Source: Pseudomonadota bacterium
GTDB lineage: Bacteria > Bdellovibrionota > UBA1018 > CAIMNF01
Reading direction: 5' to 3'
Length of the DNA: 64,000 bases
NCBI GenBank assembly: GCA_027486675.1
Contig: JAIXOQ010000007.1
Coordinates: 19,747 to 83,746 of the forward strand
The translations under genes were made by a program, and so were the position numbers. Shown here in pieces: positions 8,956 through 17,669 of the stretch (positions are counted from its first letter, which is position 1; each line of letters starts with the position of its first letter). Under the pieces are notes generated by a model, which was given only the letters and a program-made list of their open reading frames with translations, was not told the DNA's origin and searched no databases.

Positions 8956-9489
8956 ATGACTTGCCCATGCGGATCTACCCTCACTTTTGACGCTTGCTGT
9001 TCGCCTTTCCTGAGCGGAAAGAAACTGCCCCCCACTGCTGAGCAACTCATGCGCTCACGGTACACCGCTTATACGAAGTCCGACGTGTCCTACCTGAAGA
9101 AGACGCTGGCCCCTGAGTCACGAGGAGACTTTGATGCTGCAACAACCAAACAGTGGGCCGATCAATCCACTTGGAAGGGTCTAAAAATTCTATCCACGAA
9201 GCGAGGCTCAGCATCAGATACGCAAGGCACCGTGGAATTCACCGCCGTCTACGAAGCCGAGGGAAAGACGATTGAACACCATGAGGTTTCCAAATTCAGA
9301 AAAGATGAAAATGGCCAATGGTTTTTTATCGAAGGAGAGTCCCACACCCATGCTGAGGGAGAGGAGCACCACCACGATCACGAGCCAAAGAAACCAATCG
9401 TAAGAGTAGCACCTAAAGTGGGTCGTAATGATCCCTGCGCTTGCGGCAGTGGAAAGAAGTTTAAAAAATGTCACGGTCAAGCAGCATAA
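8956..9489 (+). CDS. ychJ: YchJ family protein with two SEC-C zinc motifs
   Basis: A 177-residue cytoplasmic protein. The N-terminal [13 protein letters not shown] and the C-terminal [17 protein letters not shown] are SEC-C type zinc-binding motifs like the one at the end of SecA; between them is the YchJ middle domain ([21 protein letters not shown]). A His/Glu-rich linker (about residues 136-150) precedes the last motif and may also bind metal. The biochemical role is not established. An AAGGA site precedes the ATG. Its 3' end overlaps the next gene by 22 bases. Confidence 0.9.
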   Translation: MTCPCGSTLTFDACCSPFLSGKKLPPTAEQLMRSRYTAYTKSDVSYLKKTLAPESRGDFDAATTKQWADQSTWKGLKILSTKRGSASDTQGTVEFTAVYEAEGKTIEHHEVSKFRKDENGQWFFIEGESHTHAEGEEHHHDHEPKKPIVRVAPKVGRNDPCACGSGKKFKKCHGQAA

Positions 9490-10520
9490 ATCTTAGAAGT
9501 CAGTTGTATCGAGGCTTAGGCTTTCTACGCGGCCTCAGCTACCACGCGCAAAGTAAGACTCTGAACAAATTGGGGCGGTTTCTGTTCCAACTTGAGTCTC
9601 CTCCAATTGAGAGCAATAAATTTCTTCAAGACGCTGCAAGAGAGTCTCTTTTCCAGCTGTTAAAACTCGATGCAGACCGATTCGCCGATGGCACCTACGC
9701 ACCGCAAGCACACGATGGTTTAGACGTTGTAAAGTCTTGGCTCCGGTCTCCGATAGTGACTTTCAAGTCCTTGGCGATATTTTCCCGGCGCAAAAATAAG
9801 GATTGGAAAGTCTCCACACAGGACCCGCTCTACCCAAAGTATTTTCAGAGGAGTTTTCACTTTCAGGAAAATGGATATCAGAGCGCGGAATCCGCCAAGC
9901 TTTATGATGCACAAGTAGAACTTCTTTTTGCCGGCTCTGCTAATGCGATGCGAAGACTTGCTCTAGTCCCTTTGCGGGTCGCTCTAAAAAGTCATCAAGA
10001 AATCACTCGTAAGTTTAAGGTTTTAGAGGTTGCGTGCGGCACTGGCTCAGGGACGAAGCTGCTCCATGCAGAACTTTCCAGATCAAAACATCCATTTGAA
10101 CTCTGGGCATTAGATTTGAGTGCCGATTACTTAGGGCATGCAAAGAAGGTTTGCGCAGACCTAGTTTCGACTCATTTTTTTCAGGCTGATGCATCAGAGC
10201 TCCCATTTGAGTCGCATACATTTGATGCTGTTTCGGCGACGTTTCTCTGGCACGAACTACCGAATGATATACGAAAAAAGGCACTGCAAGAGTGCATGAG
10301 AGTACTCCGTCGAGGGGGAACTTTTATTTCTGTGGAGAGCCTTCAGCTGGGAGACAACCCGGTTTTAGATCCACTGCTAGACCAATTCCCCCTGGAGTTT
10401 CACGAGCCATTCTTTAAGAGTTATGCAGGACAGCGCCTGGAAGAAACGGAAGGATTCACGACTCCGTTCCACCGCGAATTAGGTTTTTTGTCAAAGTGCC
10501 TCGCGTGGAGAAAAGAATAA
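9468..10520 (+). CDS. Class I SAM-dependent methyltransferase, unknown substrate
   Basis: A 350-residue protein with an unrecognised N-terminal half (about residues 1-180) and a Rossmann-type methyltransferase domain: motif [16 protein letters not shown], the acidic end of strand 2 [22 protein letters not shown], and the post-motif [13 protein letters not shown]. This resembles the UbiE/COQ5 (Methyltransf_11) group. It overlaps ychJ, so the two are likely translated together; the link between them is not known. A strong terminator follows. No signal peptide. Confidence 0.85.
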   Translation: MSRSSSINLRSQLYRGLGFLRGLSYHAQSKTLNKLGRFLFQLESPPIESNKFLQDAARESLFQLLKLDADRFADGTYAPQAHDGLDVVKSWLRSPIVTFKSLAIFSRRKNKDWKVSTQDPLYPKYFQRSFHFQENGYQSAESAKLYDAQVELLFAGSANAMRRLALVPLRVALKSHQEITRKFKVLEVACGTGSGTKLLHAELSRSKHPFELWALDLSADYLGHAKKVCADLVSTHFFQADASELPFESHTFDAVSATFLWHELPNDIRKKALQECMRVLRRGGTFISVESLQLGDNPVLDPLLDQFPLEFHEPFFKSYAGQRLEETEGFTTPFHRELGFLSKCLAWRKE

Positions 10521-10521
10521 A

Positions 10522-10570
10522 AACGCCCCCGGAATAGAGAGGATCTCCGGTTTCGGGGGCGTTCGTTTTA
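10522..10570. terminator. Bidirectional intrinsic terminator
   Basis: A 10-bp stem AACGCCCCCG (10522-10531) pairs with 10554-10563; the long loop contains a smaller hairpin. T-rich sequence follows on the plus strand and a T-run precedes it on the minus strand. It separates the methyltransferase gene from the convergent secreted-protein gene. Confidence 0.8.
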
Positions 10571-10592
10571 TTCGATGGCTAAGCGAAACCTT

Positions 10593-11159
10593 TTAAATTC
10601 GATTCGGAGCGGACCGTGCGGCAAGTATCTGCTTGAGAGTCGCCTTGGGTAAGTATGCATGACGCTGCACTTTTCCATCCTTAAGTTCTAGTTCAGTCAC
10701 CCCACCTCGATCACCGGACTCTATAAACGCGCCGCGGCGCGTTACATGGATCTGAGTCGCAGCCTTCCCTGGCAAACGCATCCGATCCCTCCATTCAAGC
10801 CGCCGATCTTCCGTGAACTGGAGCAGCCCTACAAATGCGCCGGTATCTTCATTGCTTCCTGTCACAAGCACGTATCGATCCTCTCCTTGGTTCGAGAACG
10901 CGAGTGAGTAGTAGTCATCCCCGGAGCGCGCGACCGAGTCTAAGACGAGTGGATGAGATGGAGTCACCACACTCATCAATGCAATCACACCCCCAAATGC
11001 ATCCCCCGGTACGGCGCTGGACTGAATGGTCAGACCAGGGCGACGAGGAAACGACAACTTCGCAGAGGTTTCAGCACCATCCTTGGCGCGAGCGAGCGGA
11101 GCCATCGAGAGCAAAAAGGGAGTGAGAGCGAGACAGGTCACGATTAGGAGTCTTTCCAT
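10593..11159 (-). CDS. Secreted protein, unknown
   Basis: About 188 residues. The start at ATG 11159 has a GGAGGTG ribosome binding site; the upstream ATG at 11177 overlaps that site and is less likely. The N-terminus is a signal peptide (RLLIVTCLALTPFLLSMAPLARA, cut near AKD). The mature part is mostly beta-strand-like with no cysteine, so a periplasmic beta-rich protein is plausible. No family recognised. Confidence 0.7.
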   Translation of the reverse strand: MERLLIVTCLALTPFLLSMAPLARAKDGAETSAKLSFPRRPGLTIQSSAVPGDAFGGVIALMSVVTPSHPLVLDSVARSGDDYYSLAFSNQGEDRYVLVTGSNEDTGAFVGLLQFTEDRRLEWRDRMRLPGKAATQIHVTRRGAFIESGDRGGVTELELKDGKVQRHAYLPKATLKQILAARSAPNRI

Positions 11160-11387
11160 AGACAGCACCTCCGGCATCTTATTATTGCAATCGGCGCGCC
11201 AGAGCCAAAAACCCTTTCAGAGGCTTCCGCCGACCGGATGGGGTTAAAAGGTGACCAGGGGTCTAGGTAACTTTCGGTAAGTTTTACTAAACTCGTTCAC
11301 CGACGGTCGGAACCAACTTCGAGGGCGCTCAGAATTCTTGACTTTTTCAATCGGATCTACCAGAGTCTCACCCTTGGAGCGTCACCC

Positions 11388-12194
11388 GTGAAACATCAAA
11401 CAGTCATCCGTCCGCAAACCCGAAGAGTTACTCCAATGGTTTCGAAGAAAGTTCACTATGGCCGCACGGCCAGGGCAGCCGCTTTTGAAGCCGAAGCTCC
11501 CCGTAAGATAGCACCTAAGAAAAAGATCACCGTGCCAGCACCGAAGGGGAACCTGTCGGCTTCAAGTCAAGGGAGTTCACCTAAGAATCTATCTGAAATT
11601 CTGAAAGCAAAAGCCGCAAAGGCTCTCAAACCTAAGGTGATCCCAATCCTTGAGGGCTACCCATCGCCAGAACTCAAGCTGCCGCGGAAAGTGGTTGAAA
11701 ATAAAAATCACGACGCAATCCGGCGCCTCTTGTACGCAGACTTAAAAAAAATCTGGATCGGCGGAGCACTCATGCTCCCCCATGTCAGCTTAACTTTGGA
11801 CCTAGAAAGAGCTTTAACTAAGACCCGGGACTTTTGGCAGCTCGAGCGGGGGTTGGAAAAAATTACGGAAGTTTTACGCGCCGAGACGAAAGGATTGAAA
11901 GCGCTTCAAGAAAAGCAAGGAACTGGCGCTTCGCTGCGAGCATCCCGACTCCTTCTTGTTTCCAATGACGGAACAGAGAGGTTCTACCGAATCTGTGAAA
12001 GGCTCATGAAAGAGCATGGAGACCGAGTGCTCTTCCTAGGCCTTGATGTCGATTCTTCACGACTTGCAGAAAAGGTCGTGCGCTCCGAAAAAGCAGTCAA
12101 AGCGATCTTAGTTTCGGACAAGAACTCTGTGTCGCTTGTTCTGAACGCACTTGCAGCCTCCCCAGCAGATGGGATGAATTCAGCTAACGAATAG
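11388..12194 (+). CDS. Unknown protein with long basic N-terminal tail
   Basis: About 268 residues from GTG 11388, with GGAG ten bases upstream. Residues 1-85 are rich in Lys, Arg, Ala and Pro (for example KAKAAKALKPK) and probably disordered; residues 110-260 look folded and alpha/beta (RLLLVSNDGTERFYRICERL, RVLFLGLDVDSSRLAEKVV). No signal peptide. The basic tail suggests binding to nucleic acid or another polyanion; this is inference only. Its last 11 bases overlap the convergent downstream gene. Confidence 0.65.
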   Translation: MKHQTVIRPQTRRVTPMVSKKVHYGRTARAAAFEAEAPRKIAPKKKITVPAPKGNLSASSQGSSPKNLSEILKAKAAKALKPKVIPILEGYPSPELKLPRKVVENKNHDAIRRLLYADLKKIWIGGALMLPHVSLTLDLERALTKTRDFWQLERGLEKITEVLRAETKGLKALQEKQGTGASLRASRLLLVSNDGTERFYRICERLMKEHGDRVLFLGLDVDSSRLAEKVVRSEKAVKAILVSDKNSVSLVLNALAASPADGMNSANE

Positions 12195-13137
12195 GAGCAG
12201 CAAGAGCGAGCTGAGTTTCTACCTTCGAACGATCCTTGATCCAAAAAGATCCGCTTGCATGAGGTGCGTCCCTTCGATCGATGACTAGGCCGTAACTGTT
12301 CCATTGTTTTACGACCTGAAATTCACTATTGAATGCAGACACCTCCCCACGAGCAACAGAGTTCACCCATGTGTACATCTTGTCCGGATCCCAAAACTGA
12401 AGCGGTCGGTGCGGTTCACCCTTTTTAGCCCAAGATCGGTATTCGAATGGGTTGAGCAACATCTGCAAAAAAGAAACCCTCCGCCCGCCATAACTTGGAC
12501 CACCTAATACTTGATACGGAACGCGGACCGAAGTCTGCCATGCCGTTCGCGTATTCTCATCCAGAAACCCTAATACATCTAAAAAACTCTTTGCGAACGC
12601 TGTACAACCAGCACCCTGTCGCGCACGCGGCTCATGCATAAGACCGCCGTAAATACGTCCGTAACCTAGCCCGCGATACTCGTTGAGATAGGCCTGTACC
12701 CTGCGACAAGCAGGCGGGCTCAGCTCTGTTCTCAGAAATGCAATGCGTCCATCACGGAGTCTTTCATCACGCTCAGGAATCAGTTTAGAACTTTTCTCAA
12801 GCTCGCCTGGAGATGCAAGAAATACCGCAGTCATGCCGTATCCCTTCAGGAGAATTTCTTTTTGATGCGCATTCGTCGTATTCGTCGATCCTGTGAAATC
12901 ATAAAACGGCTCCATTCCGTCGCTGCCTTCACAAAGAATTTCAACGCTTGCATGACCGATCTGTCGGCCTCGTTTAGAAACCGCATTCCGTAACATCGAC
13001 CGAGCGAGAGTTTTTGGCGACTTCCAGTTCACCCCATAAGGTGAAGGATAAAAATAGAGTGTGAGTGAGTCAGCAAAAGAACTCGCTGATAACATAAGCA
13101 TTCCTAGCATTAACATTCTGAGGATCCTCCTCATCAA
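12184..13137 (-). CDS. Secreted protein, possible permuted papain-like (NlpC/P60-LRAT type) fold
   Basis: A 317-residue exported protein: signal peptide MMRRILRMLMLGMLMLSASS with cleavage near FADS. A histidine in RQIGHASVEI (about residue 60) precedes a cysteine in GAGCTAFAKSFLD (about 181); this His-then-Cys order and the local sequence recall the circularly permuted NlpC/P60-LRAT-YiiX superfamily of cysteine hydrolases and acyltransferases. I infer a similar fold with low confidence. The C-terminal third (WDPDKMYTWVNSVARGE) is not recognised. Confidence 0.65.
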   Translation of the reverse strand: MMRRILRMLMLGMLMLSASSFADSLTLYFYPSPYGVNWKSPKTLARSMLRNAVSKRGRQIGHASVEILCEGSDGMEPFYDFTGSTNTTNAHQKEILLKGYGMTAVFLASPGELEKSSKLIPERDERLRDGRIAFLRTELSPPACRRVQAYLNEYRGLGYGRIYGGLMHEPRARQGAGCTAFAKSFLDVLGFLDENTRTAWQTSVRVPYQVLGGPSYGGRRVSFLQMLLNPFEYRSWAKKGEPHRPLQFWDPDKMYTWVNSVARGEVSAFNSEFQVVKQWNSYGLVIDRRDAPHASGSFWIKDRSKVETQLALAAPIR

Positions 13138-13202
13138 TAAAAAGTCTGTTCTTCAAAATTTGATAAGTCATTGCGCAGCGCACAATGACTGACTGAAGCG
13201 AT

Positions 13203-13700
13203 TTAGATCCCTTTTGAAGAGGCTACAAAAGGCCTCAAACTAGGAAGCACTCCGTCTTGCGCTCGAATTTGGGATGGGTCCCGAAGCTGGATCGAATAGG
13301 AATTAAATCCATGCCGATCTAAAAAGCGAACGGTTGTTGCGTCACTGGTTTCATCAGTGGCTGACACATGAAATGTCATATTAAACATCGGGCGATCAGC
13401 AATAAGCTTGAGTGCGCCGTCTTCATATAACCAATCACCCGTACCATCTCCCAAACGATCTATCTGATAGTAGAAGGTTCCGTTACTAAACAATGCAAAA
13501 CGCATGGCATAGTCATCCCCCGTCTGAATCAGGCGCAATCCCTCTAAATTCGATGCGGCTTGAGCCGCCTGATCCGGCGGATTGACTAACTGAGAATAGA
13601 ACTCAGGGTCACGCTTGTAAGCAACCAGGCCACTATCAGAAGAACAAGCGACAGAGAATGCTGCGAGAGAGAAACAGACGAATCCCATCCTGGTTTTCAT
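13203..13700 (-). CDS. Putative lipoprotein, unknown
   Basis: A 165-residue protein with a short signal peptide ending FSVAC, a weak lipobox (Ser at -3, Ala at -1), so it is probably lipidated at Cys19. The mature chain is hydrophilic with strand-forming stretches (MRFALFSNGTFYYQIDRL, DATTVRFLDRHGF). No known domain. It is divergent from the FN3/VWA lipoprotein across about 117 bases. Confidence 0.65.
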   Translation of the reverse strand: MKTRMGFVCFSLAAFSVACSSDSGLVAYKRDPEFYSQLVNPPDQAAQAASNLEGLRLIQTGDDYAMRFALFSNGTFYYQIDRLGDGTGDWLYEDGALKLIADRPMFNMTFHVSATDETSDATTVRFLDRHGFNSYSIQLRDPSQIRAQDGVLPSLRPFVASSKGI

Positions 13701-13817
13701 GCGTACTTATGATTTTACAGCGAGGGATTCCCCGGTCGAGTGTTGGCACTCTGGCGTTGGTGTGTATTTGCCGACACAGAGGGGACATTGTGACGATTGT
13801 TAACTTACAATAAATGT

Positions 13818-15980
13818 ATGGGGAAAGTTTCATGGAGTGGCCTAGGCAAGGCCCCTCTGAAACACTTAATTGCGCTCAGCTGCACGCTACTTTCTGGCGC
13901 ATGTAGTCATTATTCCGATCTCAAGAACCAAGGGCCAAAATCTGGCGCCACAACTCAGTTTCCTTCGTTTCTGATCAATGAAGCTGACCTCCCTCCCGTC
14001 GGACAGATCATGGACTTTGATCCGCCTTCAACTCCTCAGAATTTCCGCGGTATTGCTTACTCAGGAAGAGTAGACCTTGAATGGAGTGCCTCTACTGGCG
14101 AACCTAAGACTTACAAAGTATTTCGAACTGCTGGGCTATCCGGCGAGGCCACTCTGGTCGCAACCGTTATAGCCCCAGACACTTCGTTCAGTGACACGAC
14201 CGTTCCGAATGGTGACATCTATCGATACACGGTACTGGCCAAAGATACCGCAGGCAATGAGTCTACCCGTGCGCCTGACCTAGTGTTTGCACTGATCATC
14301 CCAAACACACCTTTAAGCATCAGCCTAAAGTCACCAGTAAAATCGCCCGGAAGTTTGCGAACTCCAGTCATCACTGTGTCAGGCGTTACAGTCGGAAAAG
14401 AGGTACGACTCTTTTCCGACGCCTCGTGTACTCGCTTAATTGCGTCGATCACGGCAAGTACTCCTGAAGTAGACCTTGTTCCTGAAAGCCCTCTCAGTGC
14501 GGGCAGCTATAACTTCTCCACCCGCGTGATCGATCCGGAGACTGGGATTTCATCTCCATGCTACTCTCCGAGCTCTTTAGTTTATGAGCTCGACACACTC
14601 GCGCCAGGCATACCAACGCAATTAGAAGCTACAGCTGGAAACGCTCTCGTTCTTCTTTCATGGACCGCGTCTAGTGGAAATCCACATCGTTACAAAGTAT
14701 TTCGGGCCCCTGTAGGATCAACCAACTACGTGCTGGTAGATACGATCGATGCAACGCTTACGAATCATGTTGTTCTTGGGCTAAACAATGGAAGTACATA
14801 TTCGTTCGTGATCAGCGCAATAGATCAGGCCCAAAATGAATCTGAGGTTTCGAGTCTAGCGAGTGCAACGCCTATGGCACCCGCAGTCCCGGACAATACA
14901 CCCATACACATAGCGCGGGCTGAGAAGCATGAAATACCGACCCAAGCAAAGATGGATCTATTGTTTATTATCGATAACTCAAACTCGATGGGTCCTTTTC
15001 AACAAAAGGTTTCTCAATCTATAGCAAGCTTCATTGATCAGTTTGCACAAAAGGACATCAGCTACCACATCGGTGTTGCAACAACGATGACCTATAAGGC
15101 GGCACTGACCCCATCGCAATATAGTCCAAGCAACACTTTAAGTCCTTTCTATACTTATCAAGCAAATAGCCCCTCGCAAGGAAAGCTGATTTCCAGATTC
15201 GCAAATGAACTCTGGCTATCGAACAGCACCTCAAACGTTGTCACAAAATTCGGTGGAACATTCAATGCCACGACCGGACTTTATTCTGGCGGAAATGCCA
15301 ACGTTGGAACCTTTTCAAATGACGCAGGTGTATGGGCAGGGCGGGAAAGACTGGATGACTCATTTTTAGAGGTCTTAAAAGATCAAAATACAGCTTCAGG
15401 CGGGATCAACCAAGGATTCCTACGCCCCGATGCAAAACTAGTCGGAATACTTATCTCAGATGAAGACCGTTCTTGCGATTCCGAGACCTCCTCTGCGACA
15501 GATGTCTATTGCACGGACTCACAGATCGATCGATTGAAAACAATTCTGAAAGATCGCCTGGATCAGCTCGTCCAACAACGGAGCACCTCGGGATATTTGA
15601 TGCACTTCATCGTCAATTCCACTCTCACTCGGCCCGCCAACCGAACGGGAGGAGGAGGCACTCTGCCGTACCCATTCACATACCTCGGTATGGCCTCGCA
15701 CTTTGGCAGCTCACCGATCGATATCAAATCAAACTTTGCGCCCACACTGATCTCGCTCGGCGCCACACTTGCGACTCAAGCGCAACTCAGCTTCCAACTC
15801 GATCTTACACCGCTTGATTCCACACAAATCACGGTACTGATCGGCGAAGACACAATTTCGCAAGGTCCTACTGGCTACACCTACAATTCGGGCACAAACA
15901 CCGTAAACATCGCCCAATCCGTTTATGATGCCCATCGCGGGGCTGAGATCGAGATCCGGTACACGGGTATTGCGAAGTAG
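13818..15980 (+). CDS. FN3- and VWA-domain lipoprotein
   Basis: About 720 residues. The start at ATG 13818 gives a signal peptide with lipobox LSGAC, so the protein is predicted to be lipid-anchored. Two fibronectin type III domains are visible (around VDLEWSASTGEPKTYKVFR and LLSWTASSGNPHRYKVFR), separated by an Ig-like stretch. A von Willebrand factor A domain follows, with the metal-site string LLFIIDNSNSM and the later LISDEDRSC. The closing segment (about 70 residues) looks like another beta-sandwich. Such proteins usually mediate surface adhesion. There is no Shine-Dalgarno before the ATG; a TACAAT box six bases upstream could make the mRNA near-leaderless. It ends two bases before a convergent gene. 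Confidence 0.85.
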   Translation: MGKVSWSGLGKAPLKHLIALSCTLLSGACSHYSDLKNQGPKSGATTQFPSFLINEADLPPVGQIMDFDPPSTPQNFRGIAYSGRVDLEWSASTGEPKTYKVFRTAGLSGEATLVATVIAPDTSFSDTTVPNGDIYRYTVLAKDTAGNESTRAPDLVFALIIPNTPLSISLKSPVKSPGSLRTPVITVSGVTVGKEVRLFSDASCTRLIASITASTPEVDLVPESPLSAGSYNFSTRVIDPETGISSPCYSPSSLVYELDTLAPGIPTQLEATAGNALVLLSWTASSGNPHRYKVFRAPVGSTNYVLVDTIDATLTNHVVLGLNNGSTYSFVISAIDQAQNESEVSSLASATPMAPAVPDNTPIHIARAEKHEIPTQAKMDLLFIIDNSNSMGPFQQKVSQSIASFIDQFAQKDISYHIGVATTMTYKAALTPSQYSPSNTLSPFYTYQANSPSQGKLISRFANELWLSNSTSNVVTKFGGTFNATTGLYSGGNANVGTFSNDAGVWAGRERLDDSFLEVLKDQNTASGGINQGFLRPDAKLVGILISDEDRSCDSETSSATDVYCTDSQIDRLKTILKDRLDQLVQQRSTSGYLMHFIVNSTLTRPANRTGGGGTLPYPFTYLGMASHFGSSPIDIKSNFAPTLISLGATLATQAQLSFQLDLTPLDSTQITVLIGEDTISQGPTGYTYNSGTNTVNIAQSVYDAHRGAEIEIRYTGIAK

Positions 15981-15982
15981 AT

Positions 15983-17614
15983 CTAACGAACACCTTCGCG
16001 CTGTGTTTTTTCCAAGTAATAGTCAAAGTTTCCGGGATAGGACGTCATACGACCTCGATCCACTTCAAAGACACGATTTGCCACCTGCCGTAAAAAATGA
16101 CGATCGTGGCTTACGATCACTACAGTTCCATCAAAGGCCCGGAGTTGTTCCAGGAGGACCTCGCGCGACCGAATGTCTAAGTGGTTAGTCGGCTCGTCTA
16201 AGATCAAGCAGTTGACTGGAGTTGCGAGGATCGACGCAAGCACTACCCTACTTTTTTCACCCCCAGATAAAACACTGATCTTTTTATGAACGTCATCCCC
16301 ACTAAAGAGGAATGCTCCAAGTAAACTCCGCACAAATCCGATTGTGGCCTCTGGAATCCGGGCTGCAATCTCATCAAAGATAGTGCGCTTTGGATCAAGG
16401 ACATCAAGCGCACTTTGACTAAAGTACCCTACACGCACACTTGGACCAACAACACACTGCCCGGTAGATGGATTCACTGCTCCAGCCATAATCTTAAGAA
16501 GAGTTGATTTTCCGGCACCGTTCACACCAACGACAGCCACTTTCTCTAGGCGCTGGACCTGGCCGCTGAGATCCTTAAAGACAAGTTTTTCTTCCCCGTC
16601 TTCCATCGGATAAACCTTGGAAAGACCGGAGAACTTAACCACCTCAACTCCACTCCTGGGAGGGGTCGGGAACTCAAATTGAATAGCCTTCTCATCTACG
16701 GGAATCTCAATCCGTTCAATTTTTTCAAGCTTCTTTACCCGGGACTGAACTTGAGCCGCATGGGAGGCACGCGCAGCGAAGCGAGCAATAAACTCTTCTT
16801 CCTTCTGAAGCATGTCTTGCTGCTTTTTATGCGCCGACAACAACTGAGTCTTACGAATTTCTCTTTCGCGTTCATAAAAATCGTAATTGCCGCTGTAAGT
16901 CGTAATTGCTTTATTGGCTACTTCGACGATTCGGTTGACAACCCGATTCATGAACTCGCGATCGTGACTCGTCATCACAAGAGCACCCTTATAATTCATG
17001 AGCCACTTTTCAAGCCACACGATCGATTCTAAGTCTAAGTGGTTGGTTGGTTCGTCCATCAGCAAGACATCGGGCTTGAGCGCAAGAATCTTCGCAAGCT
17101 CAATACGCATTTTCCAACCACCACTGAACATCTCAACGCCCCGAGAGAGGTCTGACATTGAAAAGCCAAGGCCCAACATGATTTCTTCGACACGTGAATC
17201 TAGGCTGTATCCTTCGCGCGCCTCAAATTCCAATTGAAGCTCGCCGTAAAGCTCAACGACCTTCATCATTTCATTATCATCTAAAGCGCCGCTCTCTAGG
17301 CGGGCCTCACACTCTTTAATCAATCGGGCGACTTCTGAAATGCGGCCAACCCCTGCAAGGACTTCCTCTCTTGCCGTGCGACCGCTCATGTCAGCAATGT
17401 CTTGCGAGAAATAGCCAATCACGACCTTTTCTCCGAACGTAACCTGACCCCCGTCAGGAGACTCCTGTCCCGTGATGATTTTAAAAACTGTGGTCTTCCC
17501 CGCTCCGTTGGGACCTACCAGTCCTATACGATCGCCAGGACGAACTTGAAAGCTTGCGCCCGAATAGAGAATCTGTTGTCCATAGTTTTTGGACACATTG
17601 GTAAAGTGGATCAT
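15983..17614 (-). CDS. ABC-F family ATPase (YbiT/EttA-like)
   Basis: A 543-residue soluble protein with two ABC ATPase domains and no membrane spans, as in translation factors that act in the ribosome E-site. First domain: Walker A GLVGPNGAGKTT, signature MFSGGWKMR, Walker B VLLMDEPTNHLDLES. Second: GVNGAGKSTLLK, VLSGGEKSRVV, LILDEPTNHLDIRS. The linker between them (about residues 240-320) is charged and helical, the usual P-site tRNA interaction motif. It ends at FDYYLEKTQREGVR with no C-terminal coiled coil, which favours the YbiT group. A hairpin lies just upstream of its start. Confidence 0.9.
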   Translation of the reverse strand: MIHFTNVSKNYGQQILYSGASFQVRPGDRIGLVGPNGAGKTTVFKIITGQESPDGGQVTFGEKVVIGYFSQDIADMSGRTAREEVLAGVGRISEVARLIKECEARLESGALDDNEMMKVVELYGELQLEFEAREGYSLDSRVEEIMLGLGFSMSDLSRGVEMFSGGWKMRIELAKILALKPDVLLMDEPTNHLDLESIVWLEKWLMNYKGALVMTSHDREFMNRVVNRIVEVANKAITTYSGNYDFYEREREIRKTQLLSAHKKQQDMLQKEEEFIARFAARASHAAQVQSRVKKLEKIERIEIPVDEKAIQFEFPTPPRSGVEVVKFSGLSKVYPMEDGEEKLVFKDLSGQVQRLEKVAVVGVNGAGKSTLLKIMAGAVNPSTGQCVVGPSVRVGYFSQSALDVLDPKRTIFDEIAARIPEATIGFVRSLLGAFLFSGDDVHKKISVLSGGEKSRVVLASILATPVNCLILDEPTNHLDIRSREVLLEQLRAFDGTVVIVSHDRHFLRQVANRVFEVDRGRMTSYPGNFDYYLEKTQREGVR

Positions 17615-17628
17615 GATTTTGGATTATG

Positions 17629-17656
17629 GTAGCTTGCGGAAGCTTCTTCCGGCTAC
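17629..17656 (-). other. Hairpin just upstream of the ABC-F start codon
   Basis: A 6-bp stem CGGAAG/CTTCCG (17637-17642 with 17646-17651) is extended by GTAGC/GCTAC (17629-17633 with 17652-17656) past a 3-base bulge. It ends 14 bases before the ATG, and no Shine-Dalgarno is visible in between. There is no T-run, so it is not a clear terminator; it may influence translation. Confidence 0.4.
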
Positions 17657-17669
17657 AGCTGACTCTCTA

